In this document: positions 52,101 through 60,417 of the stretch, in pieces
Numbering within the stretch: position 1 is the stretch's first letter
How the letters are laid out: each line of letters starts with the position of its first letter
Assembly: GCA_964581605.1 (NCBI GenBank)
Contig: CAZOPF010000002.1
Location: forward strand, 62,001 to 126,000
Direction: 5' to 3'
DNA length: 64,000 nucleotides
Source: CAADGU01 sp964581605
Lineage (GTDB): Bacteria > Chloroflexota > Anaerolineae > Promineifilales > Promineifilaceae
Notes under the pieces: model-generated
Told to the model about the DNA's origin: nothing
The model's database searches: none
Seen by the model: the letters and a program-made list of their open reading frames with translations, nothing else
Translations under genes and position numbers: made by a program

Positions 52101-55002
52101 CGGTCTGCACATCGGCGCTGATGATGAAGGGTTGGCCGGGAGCCTGCACGTAGCTGCCAAAGTCAGCGTTGATCATTTCCAGCCTGTCGTAAAGGGTGAC
52201 AACGGCAAAATCGCTAACCGTCTGGTGGCTGCCATCGTCAACGGTGGCTTCAATGCCCCACACGCCCTGTTTGACGCTGCTGCCCCATTGCCAGTAGTAA
52301 TTGTAGGTGTCACCCAGATACGTGTCGCGGGGGATGGGGATGGTGGTGGTGAAACGGCCGTCGGCATCCGTGCGCCCGGTGATGGGGTGGTCTACCGTGT
52401 TGTAATCCTCATACCAGCCGCTGCCATACCAGTCATAATTTTGGCTGAAGCGGCGGATGACGACGCTGGCATCAGGCACCGGCTCGCCAAAGTAATACGC
52501 CGTATCTATGGTCAGTTCAATGGAATCGCCGAGCAGGTAGGTGTTGGCGTCGGTGTTGATGGTTACTTCGTAATCCGGTTTGCGGTAATCCTCGACCTTG
52601 AACAACTGGCGATGGCTGGTATTGGCAGCGACTACTTCCACATGGTAGTTGCCCAACATGGCCCCGTCGGCCAGTTGGAACGTACCGTTGACTGTGCCGA
52701 AGTCGTTGGTCGTCAGTTCGAAGGTTTGCACGATGTTGTTACGGCCGTCCCGAATCTGCACCGTCACCGGCATACCCGTCGGCGGCATGGTCAGCGTGGC
52801 GTCATCATCCAGCCGCACTATCGCTTTGAAGTGAACTTCGTGCCCTGGTTTGTAAATGGGGCGGTCAGTGGTGATGAAAACGGCCGATTGGTTGACGGCC
52901 ACGGGGGTGTCCCACCAGTTGCGCTGCGAGCCGTACCCATTTTGCCACTCGCCGGAGAGTCCGCTGACGGTCATGTCATCCCCGCTGCGGGCGACGACGA
53001 TGAGCGGCTCAATGGCCGGTGGGCCATCCGCTGCAAAGGTGGGCAGTTGGGTGTGGAAGACGCCGTTTTCATCGGCCGTGCCGCTGCTGAGCAAATCACC
53101 GCTGCGGGCGTAAATGCCCACCTCGATGCCCGGTACGGGGTCGCCATTGATGTCCGTCACCCAGGCCACCATTTGCCCATTGGCCTCTTTGACGGCCAGG
53201 CTGTTTTGGGTGAGAACGAGGATGAGCTGGTCGTTCACCTGGCCGACGGTGAGGTTGAGAATGTAAAGGCCGGGTGGCACATCGGCAGGGATGATCACTT
53301 CCTGGATGTTGCCCCATTCGGCCGGGGAGGGGCCGGTTTGTTCCTGCCAGCGTTGCACCAGTTCGGCGTCATCCAGGCTGATGTGTGGTTTGGCTTCTTC
53401 GCCCCAGGGCCACCAGTTTTTGAAGTTGGAGGAGTAGCGGTCGAGGAATTGGGTCAGGTCAAGCCTATACAGTTCAAAGCCGATGGTTTGATCGCCATTC
53501 CTGATGACCTGGTATTGGATGGCGCGACGGCCGTTTACATCCAACACCTGCGCATTTGGGCCATAACCAAAATTAGCAACCTCTTGAAAACGGCCGGTGC
53601 CAAAATGCCAGCTTTGCGGCGCGTCCAAAATCGGTTCGCCATCAGCGGAAAGCGCCGTTTCAGCCAACGTGACCGTGTAATCTGTGTGTTCGCTAAAAAA
53701 GCCACCGGCGGGGTGGAAGATGAGGGTGGTTTCCTGCCACTCAAAGGCACCCTCCATAGCCGGTTCGATGGCAAAGGCGGCTTCGGTGGCCGCTTCGTCC
53801 ATCAGCCGGTCAAAGCGGATGCTCACAACGACTGCGGGACTCTGGTTGCTGCCGGTGGGGGTGAAGCTGAGGATGGGTGGCGGGGTGTTGAAGCTGGCGG
53901 TGGGCAGCGGCGGTAGTTCGCTGCCATCCTGGAGGAAAAGGGGGGCGGTGAAGTTGACGGTGTACGTGGTGTCGGCGCGGAAACGGCCGTCTGGGGTTAA
54001 CGTCAGGGCGGTGTTGTCCTCGTTCCAGGCGAGTTTGCCCTGCACGTCTGGCTTGATTTCCAAGGCCTGGCTGACGCTGGCGGTGTTCATGGGGTAATTG
54101 AACTGGACGGTGAGCGGGGCTTCGGGGTCATTGATGTTGGGGCCGCGCACGGCGGCGACCGGTTCGGCCAGGGTGAGATTCCAGGTGTACGGCCGTGCCA
54201 GGGAGATACCGTCTTGATTGACGGCCGTTTTGTCCAGCGTGAACCGGTAATCTACGCCAAAGGCTAAAGGCTGGCTCAGGGTCAACGTGGCGGTTTTGCT
54301 GATCACGGCCAGGTCATAAGCCAGCGGCGGCTCGATTTGCAGAGCGGCCGTCACACGGGCTGCGTCCATCGGCTGGTTGAAGCGCAAGGTGATGGTGGGC
54401 AGCCGGTTGGTAGTTGTGGTTTGGGCCGGTGTGCGCCCGACGACAAAGGGGGCGGCCAGGGTTTTTAGCTGCCAGCGTTGCCAGGTATTGAAGGTGAGGC
54501 CATTAGCGCTCTGGACGTCAGGAGAAAGGGCAATGGTGTAGCTGCGATTGGAGCTGAAACCTTCGTCGGGGATGAAGGTGAGGGTGGTGGCGTCGTCGCT
54601 CCACACGGCCGTGCCGCGCAGTGCCGGCGAGAAGGTCAACGGTCGGGTAAGCGTGGTATCCATCGGCTGGTTGAAGTGGAGGACAAACGGTTCGCCGGGT
54701 GGGAAGTTATCCAGGTTGTCTGGCAGGGTGACGGTGAGATGGTCAGGCAGGGCGGTCGGGGTGGCGGTGGGCACGGCCGTAGGCCGGGGGGTGGCCGTTA
54801 CTTCGATAACCTGAACGACGGTTTGTGGCTGCTGGTTGGCATCACAGGCGGTGAGGAGGGCCAGGATGAGTAGGAGGACGGCTGTCGCCAACGGTTGCAA
54901 ACCGTTGGCTGGTAGGGGAGGTCTGCTGAAGCAGACTAAGCGCGGAGTAATCGGCTTTAGCCGATCTTGAGAACGAGTGATTCGAGAAAAGAAGCGGTTC
55001 AT
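49117..55002 (-). CDS. alpha-2-macroglobulin family lipoprotein, very large
   Basis: A protein of 1961 residues from ATG 55002 (AGGAGGG upstream). The N-terminus has a long basic N-region, then LATAVLLLILALLTAC with a lipobox cysteine, then a Pro/Thr-rich spacer and a series of macroglobulin beta domains. The thioester motif is intact: YPYGCVEQTMSR, followed by an alpha-alpha toroid (terpenoid-cyclase-like) region with HNDGGWGWWFDD. Bacterial relatives trap extracellular proteases on the cell surface. No transglycosylase/PBP1C partner gene is adjacent. The region before the lipobox contains three palindromes that look like an inserted repeat (54887-54965). Confidence 0.92.
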   Translation of the reverse strand: MNRFFSRITRSQDRLKPITPRLVCFSRPPLPANGLQPLATAVLLLILALLTACDANQQPQTVVQVIEVTATPRPTAVPTATPTALPDHLTVTLPDNLDNFPPGEPFVLHFNQPMDTTLTRPLTFSPALRGTAVWSDDATTLTFIPDEGFSSNRSYTIALSPDVQSANGLTFNTWQRWQLKTLAAPFVVGRTPAQTTTTNRLPTITLRFNQPMDAARVTAALQIEPPLAYDLAVISKTATLTLSQPLAFGVDYRFTLDKTAVNQDGISLARPYTWNLTLAEPVAAVRGPNINDPEAPLTVQFNYPMNTASVSQALEIKPDVQGKLAWNEDNTALTLTPDGRFRADTTYTVNFTAPLFLQDGSELPPLPTASFNTPPPILSFTPTGSNQSPAVVVSIRFDRLMDEAATEAAFAIEPAMEGAFEWQETTLIFHPAGGFFSEHTDYTVTLAETALSADGEPILDAPQSWHFGTGRFQEVANFGYGPNAQVLDVNGRRAIQYQVIRNGDQTIGFELYRLDLTQFLDRYSSNFKNWWPWGEEAKPHISLDDAELVQRWQEQTGPSPAEWGNIQEVIIPADVPPGLYILNLTVGQVNDQLILVLTQNSLAVKEANGQMVAWVTDINGDPVPGIEVGIYARSGDLLSSGTADENGVFHTQLPTFAADGPPAIEPLIVVARSGDDMTVSGLSGEWQNGYGSQRNWWDTPVAVNQSAVFITTDRPIYKPGHEVHFKAIVRLDDDATLTMPPTGMPVTVQIRDGRNNIVQTFELTTNDFGTVNGTFQLADGAMLGNYHVEVVAANTSHRQLFKVEDYRKPDYEVTINTDANTYLLGDSIELTIDTAYYFGEPVPDASVVIRRFSQNYDWYGSGWYEDYNTVDHPITGRTDADGRFTTTIPIPRDTYLGDTYNYYWQWGSSVKQGVWGIEATVDDGSHQTVSDFAVVTLYDRLEMINADFGSYVQAPGQPFIISADVQTVFGEPVANRTLTVELARWQNNSNGYSNVRQSASLTTDAQGHASTQFTIEEPGYYQLRIKGTDGRGQAMQYTSYVYAFSDIYTNWYGRDDSSELRLDTDKTSYAPGETAQLIIESTISGPALLTWERGSTHREQLINLTAPLTLIDLPIEETDVPNIYVAVNVWQPLDTTINEYTSNSLPDGRLHTAYHNISVPATTKRLNVTITPDKEQYAPREQATFTVRVTNYQGEPVSAEVSLALVDEAIFALSEELSGPMYDAFYYERGRLVNTYNSLQPSRALWEGGMGGGGGDGGYPGGPRADFPDTAAWFPVLYTDFNGEVKVTLTLPDSLTTWRLTAKAATADTQVGEAINTITTWQPIIARPLLPRILTAGDTAVLSAVIHNYSETTQMVNVQLSIDNLQLAVDQSPTQTISIAPGSSQIVGWPVTAVAAGEVELLVTAVPLSGIMGDAIQLPLTIQPLAVPDVTTQIGQFNSRLETTVDIPADALPMSVVEIQLSRSIAGTLLEGLEYLTGYPYGCVEQTMSRALPNAVVGRALRQLGVTNQTLEAELPAYISASVQRLYGFQHNDGGWGWWFDDATHDYQTAWVIFGLAQVAEAGYEVDPAVIERGATWLNDNLQSMDARTRAFALYALAEAGLPNEEATLALANDQDLLKGDVFSLAGLALALDIMGERPLAREIVDGLADTAVTANGLTHWAGSGHDGYYHQKTMASDVRSTALALSAFVQIRPGHELEGGIVRWLMGQRRSQGWGSTNETSFAILALTDHLLASAFNETAANTNFTVTLNGTAIASGALGQGAPAQTIQIPREQLADGENVIELTQDGARPLYYTINSRVYVAQAEIEAAGVVTVNRAYLDPATNKPLDNIVAGQLVKVQLTVNLPENGSYLIIEDKLPGGLEALNEGLNTTSRIADEYWEYQTEEWGWQTLGYNYKEIFGDRVSFFVTEMDTGQYTLTYYARATLPGTFTAMPTEVYGMYNPALWGRSASTELVIDEGE
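54887..54965. repeat. cluster of three short palindromes inside the signal-peptide region of the alpha-2-macroglobulin gene
   Basis: GCCAACGGTT-GCA-AACCGTTGGC, GTCTGCT-GA-AGCAGAC and ATCGGCT-TT-AGCCGAT follow each other. They look like an intergenic REP-type unit that has become coding sequence and lengthens the signal peptide N-region. Confidence 0.65.
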
Positions 55003-55158
55003 TTTTAGTTCCCTCCTGCGCCTGGGGCTATCCCCAACAGCAGTTGTTGGCAAACAAATTGAGTTATGAGCAGTGTACGGCCGTGAGCCTGAGACTGCCT
55101 GACGGGAATGGCGTGAGAGGGCTACGATGCGGGTACGGCCGTTTTGTATCATGTTTGT

Positions 55159-55164
55159 TATAAT
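55159..55164 (+). promoter_or_regulatory. possible -10 box for the response-regulator gene
   Basis: TATAAT lies 30 bases before ATG 55194 in the 191-base divergent gap. No convincing -35 box is seen at the usual distance, so this is weak support. Confidence 0.35.
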
Positions 55165-55193
55165 ATGATTAGCTTGCCCAAACAGGTCTGGTG

Positions 55194-55880
55194 ATGAAAA
55201 TCAAAATCTTGATTGTTGAAGACGAAATTCCTTTTTCCAAGACATTAGAGGCGTTGCTGCGTGAGGCCGGGTATGAGCCGTTGGTGGCTAACACGGCTGA
55301 AGATGGCCTGGATATGGCACGGTTGCACCGGCCGGCGCTGGCGCTGCTGGATGTGATGGTACCGGCGATGGGTGGTTGGGCGCTGTGCCAGCGTATTCGG
55401 GAATTTTCCGATGTGCCGGTGGTGTTTCTCACGGCCGTTGGCGATACCCACAACATCGTTAAAGGACTAAAGCTGGGGGCAGACGATTATCTGGTGAAGC
55501 CGGTGAACCAGGCGGAACTGTTGGCCCGAATTTGGGTGCGTTTGCGCTATTTGGAACAGGCAGTGACCGTTCCCTCCGCTATCTTTGGCGACAATGAATT
55601 GGTGATTGACCGGGCCGCGCATCAGGTGTGGGTGCGGGGGCAGGAAGTGGACATACGCCCCCGTGAATTTGATCTGCTGCTATACCTGGCTGACCATGCT
55701 GATGAAGTGGTCACGGCCGTTGATCTGGCAAAAGCGGTGTGGGGGTGGGCGGATGACACGGCCGTAGATGGCATCAAAACCTACATTCATCATCTGCGTC
55801 GTAAAATCGAAGCCGATCCGGCTGCACCTCGTTGGATACAAACCGTGCGCGGGGTTGGTTATCGTTTCAGAAGCGGGTAA
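55194..55880 (+). CDS. OmpR/PhoB-type response regulator
   Basis: A 228-residue regulator. The receiver has IVEDEIPF acidic residues, phospho-acceptor in LALLDVMVPAMGG, and switch lysine in DYLVKPVNQ. The C-terminal winged helix shows DIRPREFDLLLYLADHAD and the recognition-helix region IKTYIHHLRRKIE followed by TVRGVGYRF. A GTG three bases earlier is also in frame. No histidine kinase is adjacent. It is divergent from the alpha-2-macroglobulin gene and could control it; that is inference from position. Confidence 0.93.
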   Translation: MKIKILIVEDEIPFSKTLEALLREAGYEPLVANTAEDGLDMARLHRPALALLDVMVPAMGGWALCQRIREFSDVPVVFLTAVGDTHNIVKGLKLGADDYLVKPVNQAELLARIWVRLRYLEQAVTVPSAIFGDNELVIDRAAHQVWVRGQEVDIRPREFDLLLYLADHADEVVTAVDLAKAVWGWADDTAVDGIKTYIHHLRRKIEADPAAPRWIQTVRGVGYRFRSG

Positions 55881-55892
55881 AATTCCGCCCCA

Positions 55893-57497
55893 ATGAATCA
55901 ACCTGACATCATCTTCATTGTCCTGGATACCCAGCGGGCTGACCGGCTGGGTTGTTATGGCTACCAACGCCCCATCACCCCCCATCTTGACCGTTTTGCC
56001 GGGCACAGTGTCCTTTTTGAACAGGCCATTTCCCCGGCACAATGGACGGTGCCCAGCCATGCCGCCATGTTCACCGGCCTCTACCCCACCGCTCACCAAC
56101 TGCTGCAAGCGCACCAAAGCCTGCCCGCCGACCGGCTGCATCTGGCCGAGATTTTGCGCGAGGCCGGGTATGAAACGGTTGGCTTTTGCAACAATCCCCT
56201 GGTGGGCATTCTCAATAATGGGCTAAAACGGGGTTTTGATACCTTTTACAATTACGGCGGCGCAATTCCCAGTATGCCCGGTGACTCCATCTCCTTGCCC
56301 TGGCCGCTCAAGCAACTGGTGGAAGGGTATACCCAATTTTTGCGGCGCATTTCCTACCCCATTCAGAACTTTTTTGGACAATCTGATCTGGCCTTTCGGA
56401 TTTCGCTCAATGCCTGGCTGACGCCGCTCTGGTCAAAGCTGGCAAATTTCAAAGGGCAAAACCCGCGTTCGGTGCAGGATGTGAGCCATTGGCTGCGCCA
56501 ACGCGAAAGGCAATCACCGGAGAAACCGCTCTTTTTGTTTCTCAATTTGATGGAAACGCATTTGCCGTTCTGGCCGCCAGGTGAATTTGTGGATCAGGTT
56601 GCCCCTTATTTCCGCGAAAGTAAAGAAGCGCGAGAGGTGATGCGCCGCTGGAACCGGGAGGCGTATCGGTGGGCCGCGCCATTGGCCGAGCCACATACGG
56701 AGTTGGAAAGCCGGGTGTTGAGCGATATGTATGATGCGGAGGTGGCGTATCAGGATGCTTATTTGGGGGAATTGTTTGCGGTGCTGAACGGCCGTGCCAA
56801 CCAGCAAAACACCCTCACCATCATCGTCGCCGATCACGGGGACGGATTAGGGGAACATGGTTACATGGGGCACGCCTTTGTCGCTTATCAGGAGCTGGTG
56901 CATGTACCCCTGATTGTCAACTGGCCCAAACGCCTGCCACAGCCGGGGCGCGTTAACACGCCGGTCAGTACCCGCCGTGTCTTTCATACGATTTTGGACG
57001 CGGCTGGCCGCCTGCCGGAAATGCCCGGCCTGGAACCGGCATCGGTGCATGGGCTGACGCTGCTGGAGACAGCTTACGGCCTGCCCGAAGCCGCTTCGGG
57101 CCGCGACCCGGAAAATGGCGTCGCCTACACCGAAGTCTACCCGCCGCTTACCTTTGTGAAAGCCATTGAGCGGCGGCAACCAGAACTGCTGCACCAATAC
57201 CGCTGTCTTTCTGTGCGGCGGGCCGTTGTGCGCCAGGTGGGTATGCAAGGTGATTCCACCTATAAATTGATTCATGTGGATGACCAGCCAGATGAACTAT
57301 TCGACCTGGAGTTTGATGCGGCCGAAGCAGAGAATGTGATGGGGGCACGGCCGTCTACAACAGCCATTCTCAACGACGATGTAAAACGAATCACGGCCAA
57401 CGTTACCCGCCAACGCGATCATCTGGCCACCGCTACCGAAGTAGAAATTGACGACAACCTGGCGCAACGCCTGCGCGCGCTAGGATACATTGAATGA
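55893..57497 (+). CDS. sulfatase-fold hydrolase or phosphotransferase (alkaline phosphatase superfamily)
   Basis: A 534-residue alkaline-phosphatase-superfamily protein. IIFIVLDTQRADRLGCYG gives the first metal ligands, TITPHLDRFAGHSVLFEQA-like context follows, and IIVADHGDGLGEHG holds the second metal site. At the nucleophile position the sequence is WTVPSHAAMF: threonine replaces the cysteine or serine that becomes formylglycine in true sulfatases. It is therefore more like phosphatases or phosphoglycerol transferases (LtaS-type threonine nucleophile) but without the usual membrane helices. It starts 13 bases after the regulator gene. Confidence 0.83.
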   Translation: MNQPDIIFIVLDTQRADRLGCYGYQRPITPHLDRFAGHSVLFEQAISPAQWTVPSHAAMFTGLYPTAHQLLQAHQSLPADRLHLAEILREAGYETVGFCNNPLVGILNNGLKRGFDTFYNYGGAIPSMPGDSISLPWPLKQLVEGYTQFLRRISYPIQNFFGQSDLAFRISLNAWLTPLWSKLANFKGQNPRSVQDVSHWLRQRERQSPEKPLFLFLNLMETHLPFWPPGEFVDQVAPYFRESKEAREVMRRWNREAYRWAAPLAEPHTELESRVLSDMYDAEVAYQDAYLGELFAVLNGRANQQNTLTIIVADHGDGLGEHGYMGHAFVAYQELVHVPLIVNWPKRLPQPGRVNTPVSTRRVFHTILDAAGRLPEMPGLEPASVHGLTLLETAYGLPEAASGRDPENGVAYTEVYPPLTFVKAIERRQPELLHQYRCLSVRRAVVRQVGMQGDSTYKLIHVDDQPDELFDLEFDAAEAENVMGARPSTTAILNDDVKRITANVTRQRDHLATATEVEIDDNLAQRLRALGYIE

Positions 57498-57498
57498 A

Positions 57499-57586
57499 TT
57501 TGTGATCGAGTGTTTTAGTGATTTTGTGCCTCAGTACACACTCAAACACAAAAACACAAAAACACTCAAACACTAAATCACAAAAA
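57499..57586. repeat. inverted repeat with 8-base tandem arms (unit GTGTTTTA)
   Basis: Left arm TTTGTGATCGAGTGTTTTAGTGATTTTGTG, right arm CACTCAAACACAAAAACAC with further copies. It fills the gap between the sulfatase-fold gene and lgt. Confidence 0.82.
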
Positions 57587-57597
57587 TACGAGGAATC

Positions 57598-58503
57598 ATG
57601 TTCGACCAACTGCAAATTGACCGCATCGCCTTTGAAATCCCCATCCCCCTGTTTTTACAGGAGCGATTTGACTGGCCCCCTACCTTTCCCATTTTCTGGT
57701 ATGGCATCATCATCGTGATTGGCATTGCCCTGGGGGCATGGTGGGCAGTACGGGAATTGAATAAGCGTGATCAGCCACAGCGAGTCATTGACGAATTTTA
57801 CAACGGCCTCATCCTGGTGGTCTTTTCCGGCTACTTTTTTGCCCGCCTCACCTATGTAATTCTGGATATTTTGGACGGCGGCCAATACGACTCTTTGTGG
57901 GATGTGATCAACGTGCGCGCTGGGGGCGTCAATATTCTGGGTGGTTTTATTGGGGCAGCGTTGGTAGGCTGGATATACGCGAAATGGCGCAATCTGCCTC
58001 TCTGGCAATATGCCGATGTGGCCGGGCCGGCTATCTTGTTGGCGCAGGCTATCGGCCGTTGGGGAAACTTCATCAACCAGGAACTGTATGGCCCGCCGAC
58101 CACCCTGCCCTGGGGGCTGCTCATTGAAGCGCCCTACCGCCTGCCGGAATATGTGGCGTTACCGGCCGAAACGCGCTTTCATCCCACCTTTTTGTATGAA
58201 TCCATTTTGTTGTTCATCGGCTTTTTACTGCTTCACTTTTTGAACAATCGCTACCGGGCCGTGTGGCAGCCAGGCACGTTATTTGGCATTTTTCTGCTCT
58301 GGTGGGGCGGCAACCGCGCCTGGATTGAGTTGTTCCGGCCCGACCAGACAACGGTGGGCGACACCATTATCACCTATTCCATGCTCATGTCCATTGGGCT
58401 GGCATTGGTGGGGGTGTTTATTGCTTTGGCGCGGAATGATAAGCTGCCGGAAATGTTTGCGCGGAAAAAGCGGCCAGCAAAGCCGAAGCCGAAACGGAGT
58501 TGA
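57598..58503 (+). CDS. lgt: prolipoprotein diacylglyceryl transferase
   Basis: A 301-residue polytopic membrane enzyme. The Lgt signature lies in AIGRWGNFINQELYG; upstream are the conserved FPIFWYG and the GGVNILGGFIGAAL stretches. It transfers diacylglycerol to the lipobox cysteine of prolipoproteins, such as the esterase and macroglobulin encoded in this window. GAGGAA sits just before ATG 57598. Length is typical. Confidence 0.96.
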   Translation: MFDQLQIDRIAFEIPIPLFLQERFDWPPTFPIFWYGIIIVIGIALGAWWAVRELNKRDQPQRVIDEFYNGLILVVFSGYFFARLTYVILDILDGGQYDSLWDVINVRAGGVNILGGFIGAALVGWIYAKWRNLPLWQYADVAGPAILLAQAIGRWGNFINQELYGPPTTLPWGLLIEAPYRLPEYVALPAETRFHPTFLYESILLFIGFLLLHFLNNRYRAVWQPGTLFGIFLLWWGGNRAWIELFRPDQTTVGDTIITYSMLMSIGLALVGVFIALARNDKLPEMFARKKRPAKPKPKRS

Positions 58504-58574
58504 CAGTGAACAGTAAATAGTCAACAGTTAACAGTTCATCTCACTGTTTACTGTTCACTGTTCACTGTTTACTT
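58502..58574. repeat. inverted repeat with 7-base tandem arms (unit ACAGTGA / ACAGTAA)
   Basis: Left arm ACAGTGA ACAGTAA ATAGTCA ACAGTTA ACAGT, right arm ACTGTTT ACTGTTC ACTGTTC ACTGTTT AC. It starts at the lgt stop codon TGA and fills the gap to guaB. Confidence 0.88.
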
Positions 58575-58597
58575 TTACTCCCCCAGAGGAGATTCGT

Positions 58598-60082
58598 ATG
58601 TTTGAGATGTCTGACAAAATCGGGGAACTGGCGCTGACGTTTGATGATGTGTTGCTGGCCCCTGGTTATTCGGAAGTGTTGCCGGCCGATGTGGAGTTGC
58701 GCACCCGTCTGGCCGGTGATCTGTTTCTGAATATCCCGGTGCTGTCGGCGGCGATGGATACGGTGACAGAGGGGCGCATGGGCATTGGCCTGGCGCGGTT
58801 GGGTGGTATCGGCGTGATTCATCGCAACCTGGACATGGAAGAACAGGCGGAGCAGGTGGACATGGTCAAGCGGTCAGAGGCGGGCATGATTGTGGACCCG
58901 GTGACGCTACGGCCGTCGCACACCCTGGCCGACGCGGAAAATCTGATGAGCCGCTACCACATCTCTGGCGTACCCATTACAGAGGGTAACGGCCGTCTGG
59001 TGGGCATTCTCACCAATCGGGATACGCGCTTCGTCAAACCGGGCAACCAGCCCATCGCCGAATTTATGACCAGCGAAGGGTTGGTGACGGCCCCCGTCGG
59101 CACGACGCTGGAAGAAGCCAAAGAAATCCTACATCGCCATCGCATTGAAAAATTGCCCCTGGTGGATGAGAACTTTCACTTGAAAGGGCTGATTACCGTC
59201 AAAGACATCTTGAAGAAGGTGAATTTCCCGAATGCGGCCACGGATGGCAACGGCCGTCTCCTTTGTGCGGCGGCCATAGGTGTGGGCGAAAAAGGGTTGG
59301 CGCGGCTGGATGTGCTGGTGCAGGCAGGTGTGGATGTGGCCGTCATTGACACCGCACACGGGCACACCGCCCTGGTGCTGCAAACCGTCCGCGAAGCCAG
59401 AGCCAGATACCCGCAGTTGCCCATCATTGCCGGGAACGCGGCCACCGCGCAGGGAGTCGACGACCTGGCAAATGCCGGGGCCAGCGCCGTCAAAGTAGGG
59501 ATTGGTGCGGGGTCTATTTGCACGACGCGCATTGTGTCCGGCGCCGGGATGCCGCAGTTAACGGCCGTACTCGAATGTGCCGCCGCCGGTTCTAAACGAG
59601 ACATCCCCATCATCGCCGATGGGGGCATCAAATACAGCGGCGATATTGTCAAATCACTGGCGGCCGGGGGCAGCGCCGTCATGCTTGGTTCCATGCTCGC
59701 CGGGCTGGAAGAAAGCCCCGGTGAAATCATTCTGTACGAGGGGCGGCGGTACAAAGTGTATCGGGGTATGGGCAGTCTGGGCGCAATGCAGGGGCAAGGA
59801 GCCGACCGCTATGGCAGCGGCGTAAAGAAAAACGGCGAGCGTGATAAATTGGTGCCGGAGGGAGTAGAAGGGCAGGTGCCTTATCGTGGTAAGCTGGCCG
59901 ATGTGATGTACCAGATGATGGGCGGTTTACGCTCCGGCATGGGCTATGTGGGTGCGGCCAATCTGGCCGAACTGCATGACAAAGCCCGCTTTGTGCGCAT
60001 CACCAATGCCGGGTTGCTGGAAAGCCATCCCCACGGCATCACCATCACCAAAGAAGCGCCGAATTATCAGGCAAGACGGTAG
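58598..60082 (+). CDS. guaB: IMP dehydrogenase
   Basis: A 494-residue GuaB with two CBS domains in the middle (about 95-220) inside the TIM barrel. The catalytic cysteine loop is GAGSICTTRIVSGAG, and the flap region contains the usual R-Y pair near GADRYGSG. It makes XMP from IMP, the first committed step to GMP. AGAGGAG precedes the ATG. It begins a purine run with purB downstream and purH at the window end on the opposite strand. Confidence 0.97.
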   Translation: MFEMSDKIGELALTFDDVLLAPGYSEVLPADVELRTRLAGDLFLNIPVLSAAMDTVTEGRMGIGLARLGGIGVIHRNLDMEEQAEQVDMVKRSEAGMIVDPVTLRPSHTLADAENLMSRYHISGVPITEGNGRLVGILTNRDTRFVKPGNQPIAEFMTSEGLVTAPVGTTLEEAKEILHRHRIEKLPLVDENFHLKGLITVKDILKKVNFPNAATDGNGRLLCAAAIGVGEKGLARLDVLVQAGVDVAVIDTAHGHTALVLQTVREARARYPQLPIIAGNAATAQGVDDLANAGASAVKVGIGAGSICTTRIVSGAGMPQLTAVLECAAAGSKRDIPIIADGGIKYSGDIVKSLAAGGSAVMLGSMLAGLEESPGEIILYEGRRYKVYRGMGSLGAMQGQGADRYGSGVKKNGERDKLVPEGVEGQVPYRGKLADVMYQMMGGLRSGMGYVGAANLAELHDKARFVRITNAGLLESHPHGITITKEAPNYQARR

Positions 60083-60083
60083 C

Positions 60084-60130
60084 CGGTAATCCGTGACCCG
60101 TAATCGGTAATCCGTAATCCGTCATCCGAC
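60084..60130. repeat. tandem 7-base repeat with weak inverted arm (unit GTAATCC)
   Basis: Copies GTAATCC GTGACCC GTAATCG GTAATCC GTAATCC GTCATCC follow the guaB stop. The opposite arm is short and imperfect (GGGCTTCGAGTTAC), so this looks like a decayed or single-arm member of the family. Confidence 0.7.
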
Positions 60131-60166
60131 AACGGGCTTCGAGTTACAAAATACGGAGAAAGAGCA

Positions 60167-60364
60167 ATGGCAAAAAGTGAAGTTCAACTGACACAAGAAC
60201 AGGCTCGCAGAAATGCGGAAATTTTAGCCCACTTAGAAGCGGAGCGGCGCAAGTTGATTGAAGATACACGTGCCTTGCAGGAACAATCACGCGAAGAACG
60301 CCGTCTGGCCCGTATGGAAGAAAAGGGCGGCAGTTGTAGCCGCCATTTATCATTGGGTAATTGA
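60167..60364 (+). CDS. small coiled-coil protein, unrecognised
   Basis: A 65-residue charged helical protein (QARRNAEILAHLEAERRKLIEDTRALQEQSREERRLARMEE) with CGGAGAAAG as a good ribosome site before ATG 60167. The tail GGSCSRHLSLGN is not helical and reads into the repeat, where the TGA stop lies. Base composition and the ribosome site support a real gene, but there is no family I recognise. It lies between guaB and purB. Confidence 0.5.
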   Translation: MAKSEVQLTQEQARRNAEILAHLEAERRKLIEDTRALQEQSREERRLARMEEKGGSCSRHLSLGN

Positions 60365-60416
60365 GATTGGAAGTTAGAGATTAAGCCATCTCCAATCTTC
60401 ATTCTCCAATCTCTCC
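60362..60416. repeat. inverted repeat with 8-base tandem arms (unit GAGATTGG)
   Basis: Left arm GAGATTGGAAGTTAGAGATT, right arm ATCTCCAATCTTCATTCTCCAATCTC. It provides the stop of the small gene and abuts the GTG start of purB at 60418. Confidence 0.82.
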
Positions 60417-60417
60417 C

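Noticed and set aside
50926..53916. Long open frames on the + strand opposite the macroglobulin gene (for example 52132-53916)
   Set aside because: They mirror the real gene's codon pattern, contain no recognisable domain and have no ribosome site.
55893..57497. True formylglycine sulfatase
   Set aside because: The nucleophile position is threonine, not cysteine or serine.
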